In this document: positions 5,818 to 7,630 of the stretch, one piece after another
How the letters are laid out: each line of letters opens with the position of its first letter
How positions within the stretch are numbered: the stretch's first letter is position 1
The notes under the pieces: generated by a model
What the model saw: the letters and a program-made list of their open reading frames with translations, nothing else
What the model was told of the DNA's origin: nothing
Databases searched by the model: none
From: AP-15 sp035570935
GTDB lineage: Bacteria > Pseudomonadota > Alphaproteobacteria > ATCC43930 > CGMCC-115725
Length of the DNA stretch: 7,630 bases
Assembly: GCA_035570935.1 (NCBI GenBank)
Contig: DATMKU010000224.1
Location: 1-7,630 of the forward strand
Direction of reading: 5' to 3'
Made by a program: the position numbers and the translations under genes

Positions 5818-5880
5818 TCCGCTGACCCTGGTTTCGATATGCAACTCTTCGGCCGGCATCAGGCAGCGGGATGGTTTAGC
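5801..5880 (+). pseudogene. Possible remnant of a maf gene N-terminus
   Basis: An ATG overlapping the end of the preceding gene opens a frame reading MASPNDPLTLV, then a disturbed stretch, then SSAGIRQRDGL. This resembles the start of Maf nucleotide pyrophosphatases (LVLAS-SxxxRxxLL) with a local disruption. In many alphaproteobacteria maf lies exactly here. After about 27 codons the frame runs into aroE out of phase, so no functional Maf is encoded. The similarity is short and could be chance. Confidence 0.25.
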
Positions 5881-5906
5881 CGACCGGCGGCGTGCTAGAT
5901 TGCCTC

Positions 5907-6770
5907 ATGAAGATCAGCGGCGCGGCACGCCTGGCAGGCATCATGGGATGGCCGGTAGCGCATTCGCGCTCACCGCTGCTGCACGGTTTCTGGCTCGAGG
6001 AGACCGGGCTCGACGGCGTCTATGTGCCCTTACCGGTTCGGCCCGCCGATATCGAGCGGGCGCTGCGGGCTTTGCCGATTCTCGGTTTTCGCGGGTGCAA
6101 TCTGACAATCCCGCACAAACAGACCGCATTGCGGGCGGTTGACCGCGTCGATCCGCTGGCACGCCGCATCGGCGCGGTAAACACGATTGTCGTCGCCGCG
6201 GACGGCAGTCTCGAGGCGAGCAACACCGATATCTACGGCTTTCGCGAGAACTTGCGCGCCGGCGCGCCGGAGTGGAGCCCGTCGGCGGGTCCGGCGGTCG
6301 TGTTGGGTGCAGGCGGTTCGGCGCGCGCGGTTATCGCCGCCCTCGGCGATTCGGGGGTCGGCGAAATCCGCATCGTCAATCGCACGCGCCGGCGCGCCGA
6401 GAGCGTCGCGGGTCAGCTGGCGACCTCGGCGACGCGAATTTCGGTCCACGCGTGGGACGCCGCGAGCGCCGTGCTCGACGGCGCCGGTCTCCTCGTCAAC
6501 ACGACGAGCCTCGGCATGACCGGCGAGCCGCCGCTCGATCTCGACCTATCGCCGTTGCCGCGCTCGGCGCCAGTCATCGACATCGTTTACGTTCCGCTGG
6601 AAACCCGGTTGCTCGCCGTTGCCCGGGGGCGCGGGCATCCTGTCGTCGATGGCCTCGGCATGCTACTGCATCAGGGCCGGCCGGGCTTTGAAGCCTGGTT
6701 TGGCGCGAAGGTGCGGGTGACCCCGGCACTTCGATCGATGATCGTCAAGACCCTGGCGCCGGCAACGTGA
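5907..6770 (+). CDS. aroE: Shikimate dehydrogenase (NADP+)
   Basis: AroE reduces 3-dehydroshikimate to shikimate with NADPH, the fourth step of the shikimate pathway to aromatic amino acids. From the ATG at 5907 it has 287 residues, normal for the family. The substrate domain shows GWPVAHSRSPLLH (14-26) with the shikimate-binding serines S20 and S22. NLTIPHK (65-71) ends in catalytic K71, and GAVNT (89-93) and SNTD with catalytic D108 follow. The nucleotide domain has the glycine-rich loop GAGGSAR (134-140) and NRTRRR (158-163), whose arginines bind the NADPH 2'-phosphate. The C-terminal GLGMLLHQ carries Q256. A GTG at 5892 would add five residues (MLDCL). I prefer the ATG because MKISGAARLAGIMGWPVAHS is the usual N-terminus. 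Neither start has a convincing ribosome site. It overlaps coaE by 4 nt (GTGA). Confidence 0.96.
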   Translation: MKISGAARLAGIMGWPVAHSRSPLLHGFWLEETGLDGVYVPLPVRPADIERALRALPILGFRGCNLTIPHKQTALRAVDRVDPLARRIGAVNTIVVAADGSLEASNTDIYGFRENLRAGAPEWSPSAGPAVVLGAGGSARAVIAALGDSGVGEIRIVNRTRRRAESVAGQLATSATRISVHAWDAASAVLDGAGLLVNTTSLGMTGEPPLDLDLSPLPRSAPVIDIVYVPLETRLLAVARGRGHPVVDGLGMLLHQGRPGFEAWFGAKVRVTPALRSMIVKTLAPAT

Positions 6771-7417
6771 TCGTCGTCGGCCTGACCGGCTCCATCGGCA
6801 TGGGAAAAAGCACCGCTGCGGCGATGCTGCGACGGATGAGAGTGCCGTTGTTCGACGCGGACCGGGTGGTTCACCGGCTGCTGGCGCCGGGCGGTGGGGC
6901 GGTGGCCAGGGTCGAGGCGGCTTTTCCGGGCATGCGTGCAGCAGATGGCGGTATCGACCGCAAGCGGCTCGGGCAACGCGTGTTTGGCGCCCCCAAGAGC
7001 CTCGCTCGGCTCGAAGCCATCCTGCACCCGATGGTGGCCGACGCGGAGAAGCGGTTTCTGGCTCAGGCTTGCGCCCGGCGCGAGGCGATCGCCGTGCTCG
7101 ACATACCGTTGTTGTACGAGAGCCGGGGGGCCGGGCGCTGCGATTACGTCATCGTCTTGTCGGCGCCGGCAATGCTCCAGCGCCAGCGGGTGATGCGACG
7201 GCCGGGAATGACCGCCGCACGTTTCGATGCGATTATAGGGCAACAAATGTCCGATGCCGAAAAACGGCGGCGGGCGGATTTTGTTGTACCGACGGGCTTG
7301 GACCGCGGCTTCAGCCTGCGGCGGCTGAAGACAATCATAACCGGCCTGCGGAGTGGGAAAGCACCTCCGGCGCGGCAGGGCCGGCGGACGACACGGAAAC
7401 CGCGACAGGGCGGATAA
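6767..7417 (+). CDS. coaE: Dephospho-CoA kinase
   Basis: CoaE phosphorylates the 3'-hydroxyl of the ribose of dephospho-CoA with ATP, the final step of coenzyme A synthesis. The protein has 216 residues. The P-loop is GLTGSIGMGKST (5-16), followed by LFDADRVVHRLL (28-39), HPMV (87-90), the conserved LDIPLLYES (111-119) and a lid region rich in arginine (139-145). QQMSDAEKRRRADFVVPTG (159-177) is the usual C-terminal signature. The GTG start lies in the aroE stop codon (GTGA), which indicates translational coupling, and it gives the expected first strand IVVGLTG. After about residue 195 there is a basic, low-complexity tail of about 20 residues, rich in Arg, Lys and Gly, which is beyond the enzyme core. 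Its stop codon shares one base with the dnaQ start (TAATG). Confidence 0.96.
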   Translation: MIVVGLTGSIGMGKSTAAAMLRRMRVPLFDADRVVHRLLAPGGGAVARVEAAFPGMRAADGGIDRKRLGQRVFGAPKSLARLEAILHPMVADAEKRFLAQACARREAIAVLDIPLLYESRGAGRCDYVIVLSAPAMLQRQRVMRRPGMTAARFDAIIGQQMSDAEKRRRADFVVPTGLDRGFSLRRLKTIITGLRSGKAPPARQGRRTTRKPRQGG

Positions 7418-7630
7418 TGCGCGAGATCGTGCTGGACACGGAAACCACCGGCCTCGATCCGATAGCCGGCCACCGCATCGTCGAAATCGCTTGCATCGAG
7501 TTGGTGCATCACATTCCGACCAGCCGCATTTTTCATCATTATGTAAACCCGGGCCGCGACATCCCGGCCGACGCGCACGCGGTGCACGGCTTGACCGAGG
7601 AGTTTCTGGCCGCACATCCGCCGTTCGACG
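7417..7630 (+). CDS. dnaQ: DNA polymerase III epsilon subunit (3'-5' exonuclease), N-terminal part, cut by window edge
   Basis: This is the proofreading exonuclease of the replicative polymerase. 71 full codons are visible before the window ends. The frame starts MREIVLDTETTGLDP, which contains the ExoI motif of DEDD exonucleases with metal ligands D7 and E9. HRIVEIACIELV (19-30) follows, then the YVNPGRDIPADAHAVHGLT block (42-60) that is characteristic of DnaQ. The ATG overlaps the coaE stop as TAATG with an AGGG about 6 nt upstream, so it is probably the last gene seen of an aroE-coaE-dnaQ operon. Other DEDD exonucleases share the ExoI motif, but the length of match and the neighbourhood support DnaQ. 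Confidence 0.93.
   Translation, partial: MREIVLDTETTGLDPIAGHRIVEIACIELVHHIPTSRIFHHYVNPGRDIPADAHAVHGLTEEFLAAHPPFD

Noticed and set aside
6671..7615. 314-residue minus-strand frame opposite aroE end, coaE and dnaQ
   Set aside because: It is the antisense of three well-supported genes. Long antisense frames are expected at this GC content, and the translation is arginine-rich without motifs.

Overview
The window is GC-rich, compact chromosomal DNA with short overlaps between genes. Its gene content and order (a rho / late-heme block divergent from a PPDK-regulator / aroE / coaE / dnaQ block) are those of an alphaproteobacterium, and the protein sequences suggest a Rhodospirillales-like lineage. 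No mobile element, CRISPR array, rRNA or tRNA is visible. Apart from one apparent gene loss, this is a housekeeping region. I did not find a new defence or biosynthetic system.

Layout. Positions 3-326 (+) hold the C-terminal part of a quinone oxidoreductase (qor). It converges on rho (606-1862, -) across a 279-bp gap that carries several hairpins but no U-tract terminator. Upstream of rho on the minus strand, after a 208-bp gap that could hold a rho promoter and a C-rich leader, lies the tightly packed cluster hemE-hemH-hemJ (4587 to 2071, -). It encodes uroporphyrinogen decarboxylase, ferrochelatase and a HemJ-type protoporphyrinogen oxidase. HemE and hemH are 1 nt apart. HemJ starts at a TTG that overlaps the hemH stop by 4 nt.

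A 411-bp divergent intergenic region (4588-4998) separates hemE from the plus-strand block. It contains a perfect FNR/FixK-type box (TTGAT-N4-ATCAA) next to a second perfect palindrome, plus a third palindrome further on. Oxygen-responsive control of heme synthesis and/or the PPDK/PEP synthase regulator is therefore plausible.

The plus-strand block is the PPDK/PEPS regulatory kinase-phosphorylase (4999-5817), aroE (5907-6770), coaE (6767-7417) and the first 71 codons of dnaQ (7417 to the window edge). The last three overlap by 4 nt and 1 nt and look co-transcribed. In many alphaproteobacteria a maf gene sits between the regulator and aroE. Here only 89 nt separate them, with a short stretch that may be a maf N-terminal remnant.

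Functional themes are the end of heme synthesis, control of the pyruvate/PEP interconversion, the shikimate pathway (which consumes PEP), the last step of CoA synthesis, replication proofreading and transcription termination.
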